Below the pieces are notes generated by a model that had not been told where the DNA came from, did no database searches, and worked only from the letters and a program-made list of their open reading frames with translations. The translations under genes and the position numbers were made by a program. A stretch of 64,000 bases of DNA, from positions 14,440 to 78,439 of the forward strand of contig CBDHDW010000011.1 of the NCBI GenBank assembly GCA_965261915.1, given 5' to 3'. Positions 43,487 to 52,557 of the stretch are shown piece by piece; within the stretch, counting starts at the first letter, position 1; each line of letters begins with the position of its first letter. The stretch comes from JAIBDK01 sp965261915. GTDB lineage: Bacteria > Pseudomonadota > Gammaproteobacteria > Arenicellales > Poriferihabitantaceae.

Positions 43487-44572
43487 ATGTCCGTACTCAA
43501 ATTTTCAAGTCGCTTTGCGGTTGCCGCCGTCGCCGCTTCATTCGCAACATCCACATCCGCAGAGGTAGACCTATCGGGGGAAACGGTTGAATGGGTCATC
43601 CCGTTCTCTGAATCCGGCGGCTCGGCTAAATGGGCCAATTTCTATGCGCCGCTTCTATCAGAAGCATTGCCTGGAAACCCCACGGTTGTTGTAAAATTCA
43701 TGCCAGGTGCCGGCTCAACCAAAGGCGCAAACTGGTTTCAGGACAATACCGTTGACGATGGCACGGTGATCTTTGGCTCGTCCGGTTCAACCCAGTTCCC
43801 ATATCTGCTTGGTGATCCACGCGTACGCTATGAATATGGCCACTGGAATGTTGTTCTGGCCTCGGGCACCGGTGGGGTCGCCTATCTACCGCCCAAACTT
43901 GCTGCCCGCTTTGACGGCGACGCCAGCACCCTTCAGGACGTGCACTTTATCTATGGCAGTCAGGGCGCGACCCGTCTGGATCTTGTGCCGCTCCTGGCAT
44001 GGGAAATGCTGGGCCTGAATGTAGAGCCGGTTTTCGGCATCAAAGGCCGCGGTGATGGCCGGCTGATGTTTGAGCGTGGCGAAGCAAATATCGACTATCA
44101 GACTTCTTCCTCTTATCTCAAAGGTGTGGTGCCACTGGTCGAAGAAGGCAAAGCGGTTCCGATGATGACCTGGGGTGGTCTCGACGAAGATGGCAATATC
44201 GTCCGTGACCCGACATTCCCCGAGATTCTGACGTTCAAAGAAATCTGCGAGGCAACCGATGGCTGTGAAACCAGCGGCGAGCAGTGGGACGCATGGAAAG
44301 CATTTTTCGTCGCCGGCTTCCCGGCACAGAAAATGGTGTTCCTGCCCGGCTCCGCAAGCCAGGAGTTGATCGACACCTATACGACGGCGTTTGAAACGAT
44401 CAAAGCCCGTCCGGATTTTGCCGAACTTTCGGCCCAGCGTCTGGGGATTTATCCGCAGATGACTGGGGCTGAGGCAACGGCCGCCCTGGACAGTGCGACC
44501 AATGTTCCGGACACGGCGAAAAGTTTCGTCATCACCTGGCTGAGCGAACGCTACGGCGTCACGCTGAACTGA
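43487..44572 (+). CDS. Second TctC-type substrate-binding protein
   Basis: 361 residues. The signal peptide ends FATSTSAEV. The mature part has VEWVIPFSESGGSAKWANFYAPLL, KFMPGAGSTKGANWF and FPEILTFKEICEA, a more distant Bug/TctC member than the first. AGGGAGA precedes the ATG at 43487; the frame is open far upstream through the tctD remnant but that part is not coding. It serves the TctA-TctB fusion downstream. Confidence 0.85.
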   Translation: MSVLKFSSRFAVAAVAASFATSTSAEVDLSGETVEWVIPFSESGGSAKWANFYAPLLSEALPGNPTVVVKFMPGAGSTKGANWFQDNTVDDGTVIFGSSGSTQFPYLLGDPRVRYEYGHWNVVLASGTGGVAYLPPKLAARFDGDASTLQDVHFIYGSQGATRLDLVPLLAWEMLGLNVEPVFGIKGRGDGRLMFERGEANIDYQTSSSYLKGVVPLVEEGKAVPMMTWGGLDEDGNIVRDPTFPEILTFKEICEATDGCETSGEQWDAWKAFFVAGFPAQKMVFLPGSASQELIDTYTTAFETIKARPDFAELSAQRLGIYPQMTGAEATAALDSATNVPDTAKSFVITWLSERYGVTLN

Positions 44573-44588
44573 TCCGGATACAAACATC

Positions 44589-44620
44589 GTCAGCTCCTTC
44601 CTCAACCGGAAGGGGCTGAC
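44589..44620 (+). promoter_or_regulatory. Strong stem-loop between tctC2 and the tctAB fusion gene
   Basis: GTCAGCTCCTTCC (44589-44601) and GGAAGGGGCTGAC (44608-44620) form a 13-bp RNA stem with one U-G pair and a 6-base loop. No T-run follows. Such hairpins after binding-protein genes often stabilise the upstream mRNA so that the binding protein is made in excess. Confidence 0.65.
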
Positions 44621-44653
44621 AGGTCTTTCCCCCGAAAATTTGAGGTCAGCCCC

Positions 44654-46669
44654 ATGGACATTTTTGCAACAGCACTGCCGGCATTGGCAGAAGCCTTCGC
44701 GCTGATTTTGCAGCCGCAACAGATCTTGTTTCTGGTTATGGGCGTTCTTTTGGGCCTGTCGGTTGGGGTATTTCCCGGTCTTGGCGGCATTGCCGGCCTG
44801 AGCCTGGTTCTGCCCTTTGTGTTCGGAATGGAACCTGTTTCAGGCCTGGCGCTTATGGTCGGGCTGGTGGCGGTGATCCCAACCTCTGATACCTTCGCAT
44901 CAGTCCTGATGGGCATCCCGGGATCCTCTGCCTCGCAGGCCACTGTACTTGACGGATTTCCGATGGCCAAAAAAGGCCAGGCGGCGCGGGCGTTATCGGC
45001 CGCCTTTGTGTCGTCGTTATTTGGCGGATTGCTCGGCGCGTCGGTTCTGACTTTCTTTATCCTGATCGCGCGACCCATTGTGCTGGCTTTTGGCCTGCCC
45101 GAGATGCTGATGATCACCATTCTCGGCCTGTCGATGGTTGCAATTCTGGCAGGGCGGTTACCATTGAAGGGCGTGGCCTCAGCCTGCCTCGGCCTGATGA
45201 TAGGCACCATCGGCGAGGCGGACGCGGGCGGCAGTTTGCGGATGTCGAGCTATTCCATCCAGTACCTGACCGATGGGCTAAAACTGGTCATCGTCGGCCT
45301 TGGTATCTTTGCGGTTCCGGAAATTATTGCGCTTCTGCGACAGGACCGCTCCATATCAAAATACGCAACACTGGGCTCGGGCTGGATGGAGGGCATCCGT
45401 GACTGGTGGAGCAATATCTGGCTGTCCGTTCGCTGTTCTGTCATTGGCGTTATCGTTGGTGTCATCCCTGGTCTTGGCGGCTCTGTCGTGGACTGGATCG
45501 CCTACGGGCATACGGTACAAACCGCCAAAGACAAGTCCGGCTTTGGCAAGGGCGACGTGCGTGGCGTGATCGGGCCGGAGAGTTCCAATAACGCCAAAGA
45601 AGGCGGCGGATTGGTGCCAACGTTGATATTCGGCATCCCTGGTTCTGGGTCGATGGCGGTTTTCATCGGCGGGATGGCATTACTGGGGTATGACCCTGGA
45701 CCGCAGCTGATCACCAACAACCTGAACATTACCTACACGATCGTCTGGTCGCTGGCGCTGGCCAATGTGATCGGCGCCGGGCTGTGCATCGTGCTTTCGG
45801 GCGGAATTGCCCGGCTGACCACCATTCGGTTTACCTTGCTGGCACCATTTCTGTTCATGATGATTTCATTTGCCGCCTTCCAATCACGCCAGTCTTTGGG
45901 CGATCTGGCTGCGCTGCTTGCAATTGGCCTGCTTGGCATCATGCTGCGCCGGTTTGATTGGTCGCGGCCGGCGTTTCTGATCGGGTTTGTTCTATCGACC
46001 CAGGCCGAAAATTTCAGCTTTCAGGCGTATCAGATTGCCGCAAGCAAATTCCGGCGCGGCACGGATGTTGGGCTGGAGTACATCTTTTCTCCGATCGTTC
46101 TGGTGGTGCTGGCCATAACTGTGATCTCGGTCATTGTCGGCATCCGGCAGGCCAAAGAGATTTTGCCCGAAGGCGATGTGCCCACTGGCGCTAAACGGGC
46201 TCCTCTGGTCTTTTTGCTGGTGTTGACCGCATATTTCCTGATCAGCTTTTTTGATGCCCGGGCGATCACCCTGACAACCGACCGGATTTTCCCGATGACA
46301 GTCTCTTTTGTCGCGGTTTTGTCCTGCTGTGCGCTACTGATCCGGATGATCCGCATAACCGCGCCCGACGTGATATTTGCGGACCGCGAAGCATCTGGCG
46401 AGGACGCCGAAGCCCCACACGGATTGTGGGAGACCTTGGCGTGGTTTGCAGGTCTGCTTGGGCTGGCATCATTGCTGGGCTTTATTCTTGCGCTGTTGAT
46501 TTTTCTGGTGGCATTCCTGCGAATTCGGGCGGGGTTGGGTTGGGCCCGGACATTGGTTCTGACGGCATGCGGGATCGGGTTCATCTGCTTTCTTGCCTAT
46601 ATTTTGAACCGCGATTTCCCGCCGGGGTTGCTGCAGGCGTTCTTTGATCTGCCCTGGCCACTTACATAG
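44654..46669 (+). CDS. TctA-TctB fusion transporter subunit
   Basis: 671 residues. The first ~500 match TctA (VGVFPGLGGIAGLSLVLPF, DTFASVLMGIPGSSASQATVLDGFPMAKKG, GVIPGLGGSVVDWIAYGHTVQ, GPESSNNAKEGGGLVPTLIFGIPG). A hydrophilic joint (RQAKEILPEGDVPTGAKRAP) leads to a four-helix TctB-like domain (TLTTDRIFPMTVSFVAVLS). The two subunits are usually separate. An atypical DTFAS replaces the usual aromatic-rich start of the pore motif. Confidence 0.88.
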   Translation: MDIFATALPALAEAFALILQPQQILFLVMGVLLGLSVGVFPGLGGIAGLSLVLPFVFGMEPVSGLALMVGLVAVIPTSDTFASVLMGIPGSSASQATVLDGFPMAKKGQAARALSAAFVSSLFGGLLGASVLTFFILIARPIVLAFGLPEMLMITILGLSMVAILAGRLPLKGVASACLGLMIGTIGEADAGGSLRMSSYSIQYLTDGLKLVIVGLGIFAVPEIIALLRQDRSISKYATLGSGWMEGIRDWWSNIWLSVRCSVIGVIVGVIPGLGGSVVDWIAYGHTVQTAKDKSGFGKGDVRGVIGPESSNNAKEGGGLVPTLIFGIPGSGSMAVFIGGMALLGYDPGPQLITNNLNITYTIVWSLALANVIGAGLCIVLSGGIARLTTIRFTLLAPFLFMMISFAAFQSRQSLGDLAALLAIGLLGIMLRRFDWSRPAFLIGFVLSTQAENFSFQAYQIAASKFRRGTDVGLEYIFSPIVLVVLAITVISVIVGIRQAKEILPEGDVPTGAKRAPLVFLLVLTAYFLISFFDARAITLTTDRIFPMTVSFVAVLSCCALLIRMIRITAPDVIFADREASGEDAEAPHGLWETLAWFAGLLGLASLLGFILALLIFLVAFLRIRAGLGWARTLVLTACGIGFICFLAYILNRDFPPGLLQAFFDLPWPLT

Positions 46670-46679
46670 GTGAGCCAAA

Positions 46680-47798
46680 GTGGATCAATCTGGAATTCCA
46701 TTCATCTTCTTGCGTGGCGGCACCTCGCGCGGCGCCTATTTCAACCGCGCAGATTTACCTGAGGGTCCGGACCTGTTGGCAGACGTCCTGATTGCACTGA
46801 TCGGTTCCGGGCATCCACAGAACATCGACGGTATCGGTGGTGGCGCCGCGGTGACCACCAAGGTCGCCATGCTGTCCAAGTCCAAAGAGGACTGGGCCGA
46901 TGTTGACTATTTCTTTGCACAGGTCAGTGTCGACAACCGGCTAGTCGACTTTGGACCGACCTGTGGGAATATTCTGGCGGGTGTTGGTCCGGCGGCCATC
47001 GAGATGGGTTTGGTTGTCCCTTCAAGGGGCACAACCCGCATCAAAATCCGGGCGGTGAACACCAACGCGCGTGTGGTTGCAACGGTGCAAACGCCGGGCG
47101 GTGTTGTGCGCTACGACGGGGAAGCGGATATCGATGGTGTTCCTGAAACAGCGGCCCCCATTCTGCTGGAGTTTATGGGTGTCACGGGTTTGTCCACCGG
47201 GGTTTTTCTGCCCACGGGCAATCTGACGGACACGATCAACGGGATCACGGTAACCTGCATGGATGTCGCCATGCCGATGGTAATTGCGCGCGCGGATGCC
47301 TTTGGACTGACTGGTTATGAAACCAGCGGAGAATTGGATGAAAACCGTGACTTCTTTGCGCGGATGGAAGCGATCCGTATCAAAGCAGGGGCGTTGATGG
47401 GCATGGGCGATGTGTCAAAATCCGTTATGCCCAAGTTCGGTCTGCTTGCCCCCGCAAAGGGCGGCGGCACCATTGCCACCCGGTATTTCATGCCGTGGAA
47501 ATGTCACCCGACGATGGCCGTTACGGGATCGCAATGTCTGGCCGCCTGCACGCTGACACCTGGAACCGTGGCCGATGGATTGGCCGTCATTCCAGAAAAC
47601 ATCCCAGTGAATGTCACGTTGGAACACCCGGCGGGGAAAATTGAAGTGCTGGTGGAGTATGACGCGAGCAATGGGTTCACCCTGATCTCGGCAGGATTGC
47701 TGCGCACCGCCAGAAAGCTTGCCCAAGGCACGGTTTTTATTCCTGCACGCACTTGGAAAAACAATGATGCGACGGGCCAAACGGAAACCACAACATGA
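46680..47798 (+). CDS. PrpF/GalD-family isomerase (4-oxalomesaconate-tautomerase-like)
   Basis: 372 residues starting GTG. The start IPFIFLRGGTSRGAYF, then GIGGGAAVTTKVAML, FGPTCGNILAGVGPAAIE and KCHPTMAVTGSQCLAA are family signatures; the paired Cys regions align with catalytic positions of PrpF-like epimerase-fold enzymes. GalD converts keto to enol 4-oxalomesaconate in gallate/protocatechuate breakdown; PrpF isomerises aconitate. The first residues fit the GalD branch better. Linked to TTT transporters, it suggests use of a carboxylic acid. Confidence 0.82.
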   Translation: MDQSGIPFIFLRGGTSRGAYFNRADLPEGPDLLADVLIALIGSGHPQNIDGIGGGAAVTTKVAMLSKSKEDWADVDYFFAQVSVDNRLVDFGPTCGNILAGVGPAAIEMGLVVPSRGTTRIKIRAVNTNARVVATVQTPGGVVRYDGEADIDGVPETAAPILLEFMGVTGLSTGVFLPTGNLTDTINGITVTCMDVAMPMVIARADAFGLTGYETSGELDENRDFFARMEAIRIKAGALMGMGDVSKSVMPKFGLLAPAKGGGTIATRYFMPWKCHPTMAVTGSQCLAACTLTPGTVADGLAVIPENIPVNVTLEHPAGKIEVLVEYDASNGFTLISAGLLRTARKLAQGTVFIPARTWKNNDATGQTETTT

Positions 47799-47854
47799 GC
47801 AGTAAAATTTGGATCACCGCAGCAAGCTACGGGGGCATTGAGCCCTGCCTTTAA
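47795..47854 (+). pseudogene. Truncated start of a downstream gene
   Basis: An ATG overlapping the PrpF-like stop (ATGA) opens MSSKIWITAASYGGIEPC and stops after 19 codons. The coupling suggests a further operon gene whose remainder was deleted at the junction with IS-derived DNA. The 47855-48019 stretch holds a 9-bp inverted repeat (GAAGCAAGT 47885 / ACTTGCTTC 47937) and no gene. Confidence 0.45.
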
Positions 47855-48019
47855 AGCATATTGCTAAATGGCAATACTTTACGAAGCAAGTTTCGGGGAA
47901 TGTATCCCGGAGAGATACACTTAAGCGGTTGAATAGACTTGCTTCACAATAGGCTATTTTTATGCGAGGAAGCGCTTTGGGGTATCATTTTATGAAAGCT
48001 TTGAAGATTTTAAGTGCAC

Positions 48020-48172
48020 AACCTGCATTGTTTTGTCCAGCCAGCGTTCGCCTGCCTCACCTTGATCGGCCTTGAGCAGAATACGGGCCTTCAGGTTCGA
48101 CTGCGCAGAAGATTTCCCCTTCTTGATCAATCCGCAAAGATGAGCACGCTCATCAACAGTAAGTTCAACCAA
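48020..48172 (-). pseudogene. IS630-family transposase, N-terminal fragment
   Basis: The minus strand reads VELTVDERAHLCGLIKKGKSSAQSNLKARILLKADQGEAG, the N-terminal HTH region of IS630 transposases, then loses similarity near 48020. Together with the C-terminal piece at 36.2 kb it suggests that the island boundaries arose from a split or recombined IS630 copy. Confidence 0.72.
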
Positions 48173-48818
48173 ATATTTTTTGGCTCACCATGCGAGGTCT
48201 CCAGCAAAAGATAAGGCTCTGTTTACGAAACGTATGCACGTCTTGTGATTACGGCGGCAAGACAGGCTCGCGACGAAGGCTGTGGTGCCAGTTTGATGAG
48301 ATGAAACCATTGCAGATAGTTGCCGGGATATTTTGTTGCAATGCCACGGTAGCGGCGCAGGAAATCTTTCAGTTGGCTGTGGCGGTTGTTGACAGTCTGA
48401 ATATGAAAGGCCCCACGGATCCGTTCGCCGGCTGACAGATTGAGGGCTTCATGGCGAACACCCATTGCCGCCGCGCATGGCCGATAGCTTTGACAGCCGT
48501 CGGACACAAGCACGATGTCCCTGTCGACGACCGGGCTGATCGCCTGTTTCAGCGTCTCGGCAGTCACTGTGGGCAGAACCGTGCTAAATGTCGTACCAGA
48601 GCGATCTGCGGCCATCATAACCGGCACTTGTTCGCTTGACAGACCGCGCTTGCTGGCCTTGCCGCCCCGTTTGCGGGGCTTGCGTCCCAGGTTGCGCTGT
48701 CCCTTATGGCTCTCCAGAACATAGGTTTCGTCGACCTCGACGATCCCTTTGAGTATCCACTCATTGGTTCCAACCCCCCGTCTTCAGACGGGAGTGCTTT
48801 AGCACGAAAGAATCGGTT

Positions 48819-48888
48819 ATAGTCTTATCCTCCCTAAAAATGAGCCGCCGTAAGGAATAAGGCTCATTTTTAGGGAGGATAAGACTAT
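48819..48888 (+). promoter_or_regulatory. 28-bp perfect stem hiding the tnpA start
   Basis: 48819-48846 is the exact reverse complement of 48861-48888, with a 14-base loop. The right arm includes AGGGAGGA and the first two bases of the tnpA ATG. IS200 elements are known to block tnpA translation and outside transcription with such a stem; this one is long and perfect. Confidence 0.85.
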
Positions 48889-49303
48889 GCAATATGACAC
48901 TGGGAAACACTGCGTTTTCTACCATCGCTATCACATCGTTTGGACAACAAAATATCGCTACAAGGTTCTGCGTGGGGCGGTTCAATTGCGGGTGCGTGAC
49001 ATCATCAAACAAGTTTGCAGCGAGAAAGGCGTCGATATAATCACAGGCGTCCTTTCCAGCGACCACGTTCATATGTTTGTGTCCGTTCCGCCAAAACTGG
49101 CGATCAGTGACTTGGTGCGACTTATGAAAGGACGCTCATCCCACAAAGTCCAACGCGAGTTTACACACCTGAAGAAACGCTACTGGGGCTGTCACTTTTG
49201 GGGGCGTGGGTATTTTTCAACCACCAACGGTGTGATCACAGAAGACTTCGTACTTCAGTACCTGGAAAATCACATCCCTCATCCTACCGACGCCAATCGG
49301 TAG
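48887..49303 (+). CDS. tnpA: IS200-family HUH transposase TnpA
   Basis: 138 residues of the Y1 HUH family: H60-V-H62 within SSDHVHMFVSVPP supplies the metal site, and Tyr125 in FVLQYLENH is the likely nucleophile. Other family marks are YHIVWTTKYRYKVL and WGRGYFSTTNG. Complete by length. It moves single-stranded DNA during replication. Translation is probably restrained by the preceding stem. Confidence 0.93.
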   Translation: MQYDTGKHCVFYHRYHIVWTTKYRYKVLRGAVQLRVRDIIKQVCSEKGVDIITGVLSSDHVHMFVSVPPKLAISDLVRLMKGRSSHKVQREFTHLKKRYWGCHFWGRGYFSTTNGVITEDFVLQYLENHIPHPTDANR

Positions 49304-49811
49304 TGGTTGAGTTTTTGCGTGGCTTGCCCTGTGGCCTGCAGAAACCGGTGTCGCCAGCGAAAGGCCGTGTTGACGGCAAGGTCACAGCGCGCCGCTGACG
49401 CCCGAACCGTTTCTCCCGCAGCTATGCATCCACCAAAGGCCAGCCAGCGGTCTTTGTAGTGAAGTCCGGACAAGGGGGTGCCGGTTGCCGCGTTGAATGT
49501 GCGCCGGCAGCTCTTGCACTGGTAGCGGCGCAGGCCACGTGCCATGCCCCGTGATATTGCACCGGGCGTGCTGCAATGCGGACAGCACCTGTCGTCACCC
49601 ACCGCAAGTTCGACTGCGGCAAGCGAGGAAACCGCTTCGCACCGCCCTAAAAGCACCGCTTCAGCCTCGGCGCGCTGTGCAGTGCCGAGATTGTCTATCC
49701 CGGCAAGCCAGTCCTGAAAGTATTCATTATCCATTGACATTCGCTATCTCCTTGAACTCATGAAGAATATATCATGAACGCATACGTTTCGTAAACAGAG
49801 CCAAAAATATA

Positions 49812-50492
49812 GCCATTGAGAAAATTGGCGCGTTAAAGGAAGCGCCCAAAGTATCGCCAGTGATTGTCGTGTTCTGCGCCCGACACAAACAGAATGGCGA
49901 TCTCCGAATTGTCGGTTTTTACCGCAATGCGACCGTTTTTCGTGAGCGCAAAATTTCCAAACTCCCCGATCAGACTTCAAACACGTACTTCATTTCAAAG
50001 GACGCTGTACTCATTCCGGAGTCCGATCGTCACGTCACAATCCCCACTGGAAAGGGCGGCTTTGGCTTGTCCAGTTTATGGTACGGACTCAACAAGGAAA
50101 AGCATTCATCATTGCGCGAAGACGTTCTAAATTATGTTCAAGACCCAACTACCCTGCCTGAATCCAACCACGGCGTAATCGAATATCGACAGCGACAGTG
50201 TCATGAACGATGGGAAGGCAGGGGTAACGTTCGCCACTTTATCCATGAAAAAGGGTTTCGTTGTGAAGCATGCCATTATACCATTTCATATGAAGATCAG
50301 CAGACTTGGGGAAGCGGCTTTGAACTACATCATCTTCAACCGTGGTCGGATTTACCTGAAGGCGAGGAGCGTTCACTAGTTGCTGACGACTTTGCCGTAC
50401 TGTGCGCTACCTGCCATCGCGCCATTCATCAATCCGAATACGTTTCAGACGTTGCACGATTCCGAAAAAAAGTATTGGCCAAACGTAGATAA
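49812..50492 (+). pseudogene. HNH endonuclease gene, 5' truncated by IS1595
   Basis: The frame is open from just inside the IS1595 right end (AIEKIGALKEAPKV...) with only a GTG at 49860 as a possible start, so the 5' part is missing. The C-terminal HNH domain is intact: FRCEACHYTI, FELHHLQPWSDL and LCATCHRAIHQ give two Cys pairs and the H-H...H pattern. The fused N-terminal domain (IVGFYRNATVFRERKI) occurs in stand-alone restriction-like HNH proteins. AT-rich compared with the backbone. Confidence 0.8.
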
Positions 50493-50529
50493 TATACCGC
50501 GGCAGAGGCGGGACAAAAGGAGAGATACC

Positions 50530-51193
50530 GTAATGGGACATGGCCGATCAGCCTGGAATGTGCCGCAGATCTTTGGCGAGATGTTTGACGTCAGTGAGGA
50601 TATGGCCCGCTATATACCATCGTTCCAGTACGAGGTGCATGATCTGGGCAGCATCCCGATGGAACGCTTGTCGCGGGATCCCGAGGTTATGGCCGGTCTG
50701 GCCCTGCTGAAATTTGTGAAGCACCGGTCCGATATGACAGTCGAGCATCTGACGGAAATCCTGCGTGCCTTGTCCTTTGGATACAAATTTTGCGGGTATC
50801 GTCTTCCACTATTTTGTGGCACGCTATGAATGGACGCAGCCGGAGTTTGCGGCTGCACTGGATGGAATAGAGGATGAAGGAGGTAAAGCCATCATGGGAA
50901 CACTTGTAGAAACATGGGTGAAACAAGGTAAGGCTGAAGGCAAGGCCGAGGGTCTTGCTGCTGGTGAAGTGCTTGGGCACGAAAAAGGGCTGGCAGCTGG
51001 TAAGGCTGAAGGGCTGGCAGAAGGCGAAGCCAAATCCCTGGTGCGTCTGTTGGTCAAGCGCTTTGGCTCCCTGCCCCAGCCTGTCGTGGCACAGATCGCT
51101 GCCAGGAGTATTAAGGAGCTGGATCGCTGGGTGGATCGCGTACTTGATGCGCCGACGCTGGAAGCCATATTCGGGGAGCGGCGCGATCACTGA
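50530..51193 (+). pseudogene. Rpn-family nuclease, 5' truncated with a frame shift
   Basis: From 50547 the DNA repeats 35961-36210. An extra G near 50780 shifts the frame at SFG/DTNF; downstream the correct frame continues IVFHYFVARYEWTQPEF to the end, with Lys/Gly/Glu-rich repeats (GKAEGKAEGLAAG) and FGSLPQPVVAQI, the normal Rpn C-terminus. It supplies the part missing from the copy at 35.5 kb. It is not translatable as one protein. Confidence 0.85.
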
Positions 51194-51274
51194 AGCGGGT
51201 GTCATTACAGAATATGTTTCTTTGCGCTATACGCCCCGGAACGGCTCAAGTGTGCATATTTAAATGGATATCGT

Positions 51275-51775
51275 ATGTCTCTGTCAGTCAATATAGAAAC
51301 CATTGTTGATGAGTTGAGCATACTGCTCGACGAGTCATGTGCTTACATCAACCGAAAAACCGGAGAGGTTTTTTCGTTGACAGAGGAAGAAATCTCACTG
51401 GCAGAGACAGACGATGATGGCGGCTTAACTCCGGAATGGCAAACAGAGATCATCGACGATGCCAGGCGGGTGATGATGTCGGATGACATCCTCACGCTGC
51501 CCACCCGGTTTGAAATTGATGAATACGCCATCATGGAACAATATTGCCTCACCGTTGTAGACCACAGGATCCGCAATGCCTTGTCCGAAGGGATAAAAGG
51601 GCGCGGTGCATTCCGTCGATTTAAGGATATGATCCACAGGGAAGGGATCGAAGGCGATTGGTATCGATACCGTGATCGGGCACTTGGGGAAATCGTTAGG
51701 GTTTTCCTGGAGGACAACAAAATCCCCTATTCGACCGCCCAGCCCCAGACAGCCACCTTGGCGAACGCTGATTAG
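51275..51775 (+). CDS. UPF0158-family protein
   Basis: 166 residues with the family core FEIDEYAIMEQYCLTVVD, NALSEGIKGRGAFRRFKDMIHREGIEGDWYRYRDRALGEI. The N-terminal half is acidic. The function of UPF0158 proteins is unknown. The stop is followed at once by GGAG of the next gene, so the two are probably co-transcribed. Confidence 0.85.
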   Translation: MSLSVNIETIVDELSILLDESCAYINRKTGEVFSLTEEEISLAETDDDGGLTPEWQTEIIDDARRVMMSDDILTLPTRFEIDEYAIMEQYCLTVVDHRIRNALSEGIKGRGAFRRFKDMIHREGIEGDWYRYRDRALGEIVRVFLEDNKIPYSTAQPQTATLANAD

Positions 51776-51787
51776 GAGATTACCAAT

Positions 51788-52378
51788 TTGAGCAACATCC
51801 AGACCTTTCGCGCGAAGCTGACGATGCATGAAGACCAGATGTATGAATTTGTCGAGGCTCAAGCACCTTGTTTTACAATGGGCTTCGTGCGGGAACAAAA
51901 CAAGGATCTGGCTTTTATTGCCCTGCGCCCCGGTGTGCAGATCCCCAAGTCCTCAAGCGGACAGGGTTTCAGCTTTGGAAGCGGCGTTTTTGGCGGCAGT
52001 GACTGCCCTTTGTTTCACTTTGCGTTTCATTTTTACGATTTTGCAACGTTCAACGCCTTGGTGAACCCCGACAACCCGATTGCCCGAAAGGTGTTGGCGC
52101 GGATGGTCGAAACGGGAGACTGCTTTTTCTTTGCGCTGGACAGTAAAAACAGCCTGACAGCTTTTCGCTCTGGTTTTGCAAGCTCCAGCCAGAGTGATTT
52201 GCGTGACAACCTTGATCAATACGGTGCAGTTGCAATCGACGATCAGGCCTACGATGTGGCGTGTCGCGCGTTTCAGCGCGCGCCTGAGCCACCGGGTACG
52301 TTCCTGACATGGGTCTGTAATGACCAGCCAGACTATCTTGATGTCGGGGCTAAGCCACTGGATTTGTCACCTAGTTAG
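51788..52378 (+). CDS. Hypothetical soluble protein
   Basis: 196 residues from a TTG preceded by GGAG at a good distance; an ATG at 51824 is the alternative. Aromatic-rich stretch CPLFHFAFHFYDFATFNALV and a Cys-Asn-Asp end (TWVCNDQPDYL). No signal or membrane helix. I recognise no family. Linked to the UPF0158 gene by a 12-bp gap. Confidence 0.6.
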   Translation: MSNIQTFRAKLTMHEDQMYEFVEAQAPCFTMGFVREQNKDLAFIALRPGVQIPKSSSGQGFSFGSGVFGGSDCPLFHFAFHFYDFATFNALVNPDNPIARKVLARMVETGDCFFFALDSKNSLTAFRSGFASSSQSDLRDNLDQYGAVAIDDQAYDVACRAFQRAPEPPGTFLTWVCNDQPDYLDVGAKPLDLSPS

Positions 52379-52405
52379 CGGGTCATAAGACCCCAAGTTA
52401 AAATC

Positions 52406-52510
52406 GGATAAACAAATAGACAGACAGACGGATGGATAGATATTTTTATAAATGAGTGGATATATTGACATTCAAACCGTTAGATGGATAGATAGACGTA
52501 TAAACATACA
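52406..52510. repeat. GATA/GACA-rich direct repeats upstream of virC1 (overdrive-like candidate)
   Basis: An AT-rich stretch with GACAGACAGACGG and two copies of GATGGATAGATA (52431 and 52483, 52 bp apart). The minus strand near 52502-52510 reads TGTATGTTT, which also occurs in the Agrobacterium overdrive core bound by VirC proteins. Its position 50-150 bp before virC1 makes a VirC or transfer-origin site possible. Inference only. Confidence 0.4.
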
Positions 52511-52557
52511 TAGATCAAAAGCGATTTAGCTGATGGATCGGTAACGAGGCATAGCAT

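Larger units (their letters stand above)
48768..49312 (+). mobile_element. IS200-type single-strand insertion sequence
   Basis: A short element inserted in the IS1595 transposase. The left end carries a small hairpin CCCGTCTTCAGACGGG (48776-48791), as needed for IS200/IS605 end recognition, then a long hairpin and tnpA. Boundaries are estimated from where the IS1595 frame breaks and resumes; the family makes no target duplication. No tnpB is present. Confidence 0.82.
48223..49740 (-). pseudogene. IS1595 (ISXO2-like) transposase, disrupted
   Basis: N-terminal part (49740 to about 49313): zinc ribbon CCPHC...RYQCKSC and helix-turn-helix RASAARCDLAVNTAFRWRHRFL. C-terminal part (about 48766 to 48223): GIVEVDETYVLESHKG with the first catalytic Asp, VLVSDGCQSYRPCA with the second, and VNNRHSQLKDFLRRYRG with the usual N-x-x-H. 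The IS200 insertion separates them. The element cannot move by its own transposase. Confidence 0.88.
48215..49802 (-). mobile_element. IS1595-family element with 23-bp inverted repeats, interrupted by IS200
   Basis: GGCTCTGTTTACGAAACG... at 48215-48237 is the exact reverse complement of 49780-49802. Between them lies a split IS1595 transposase and a nested IS200. No matching 8-bp target duplication is visible outside the ends, so flanking DNA has been rearranged. The right end cuts the HNH gene. Confidence 0.88.

Noticed and set aside
35961..50797. The 250-bp repeats as transposon target-site duplications
   Set aside because: They are far too long, carry gene sequence with several substitutions, and are best explained by two copies of an rpn gene.
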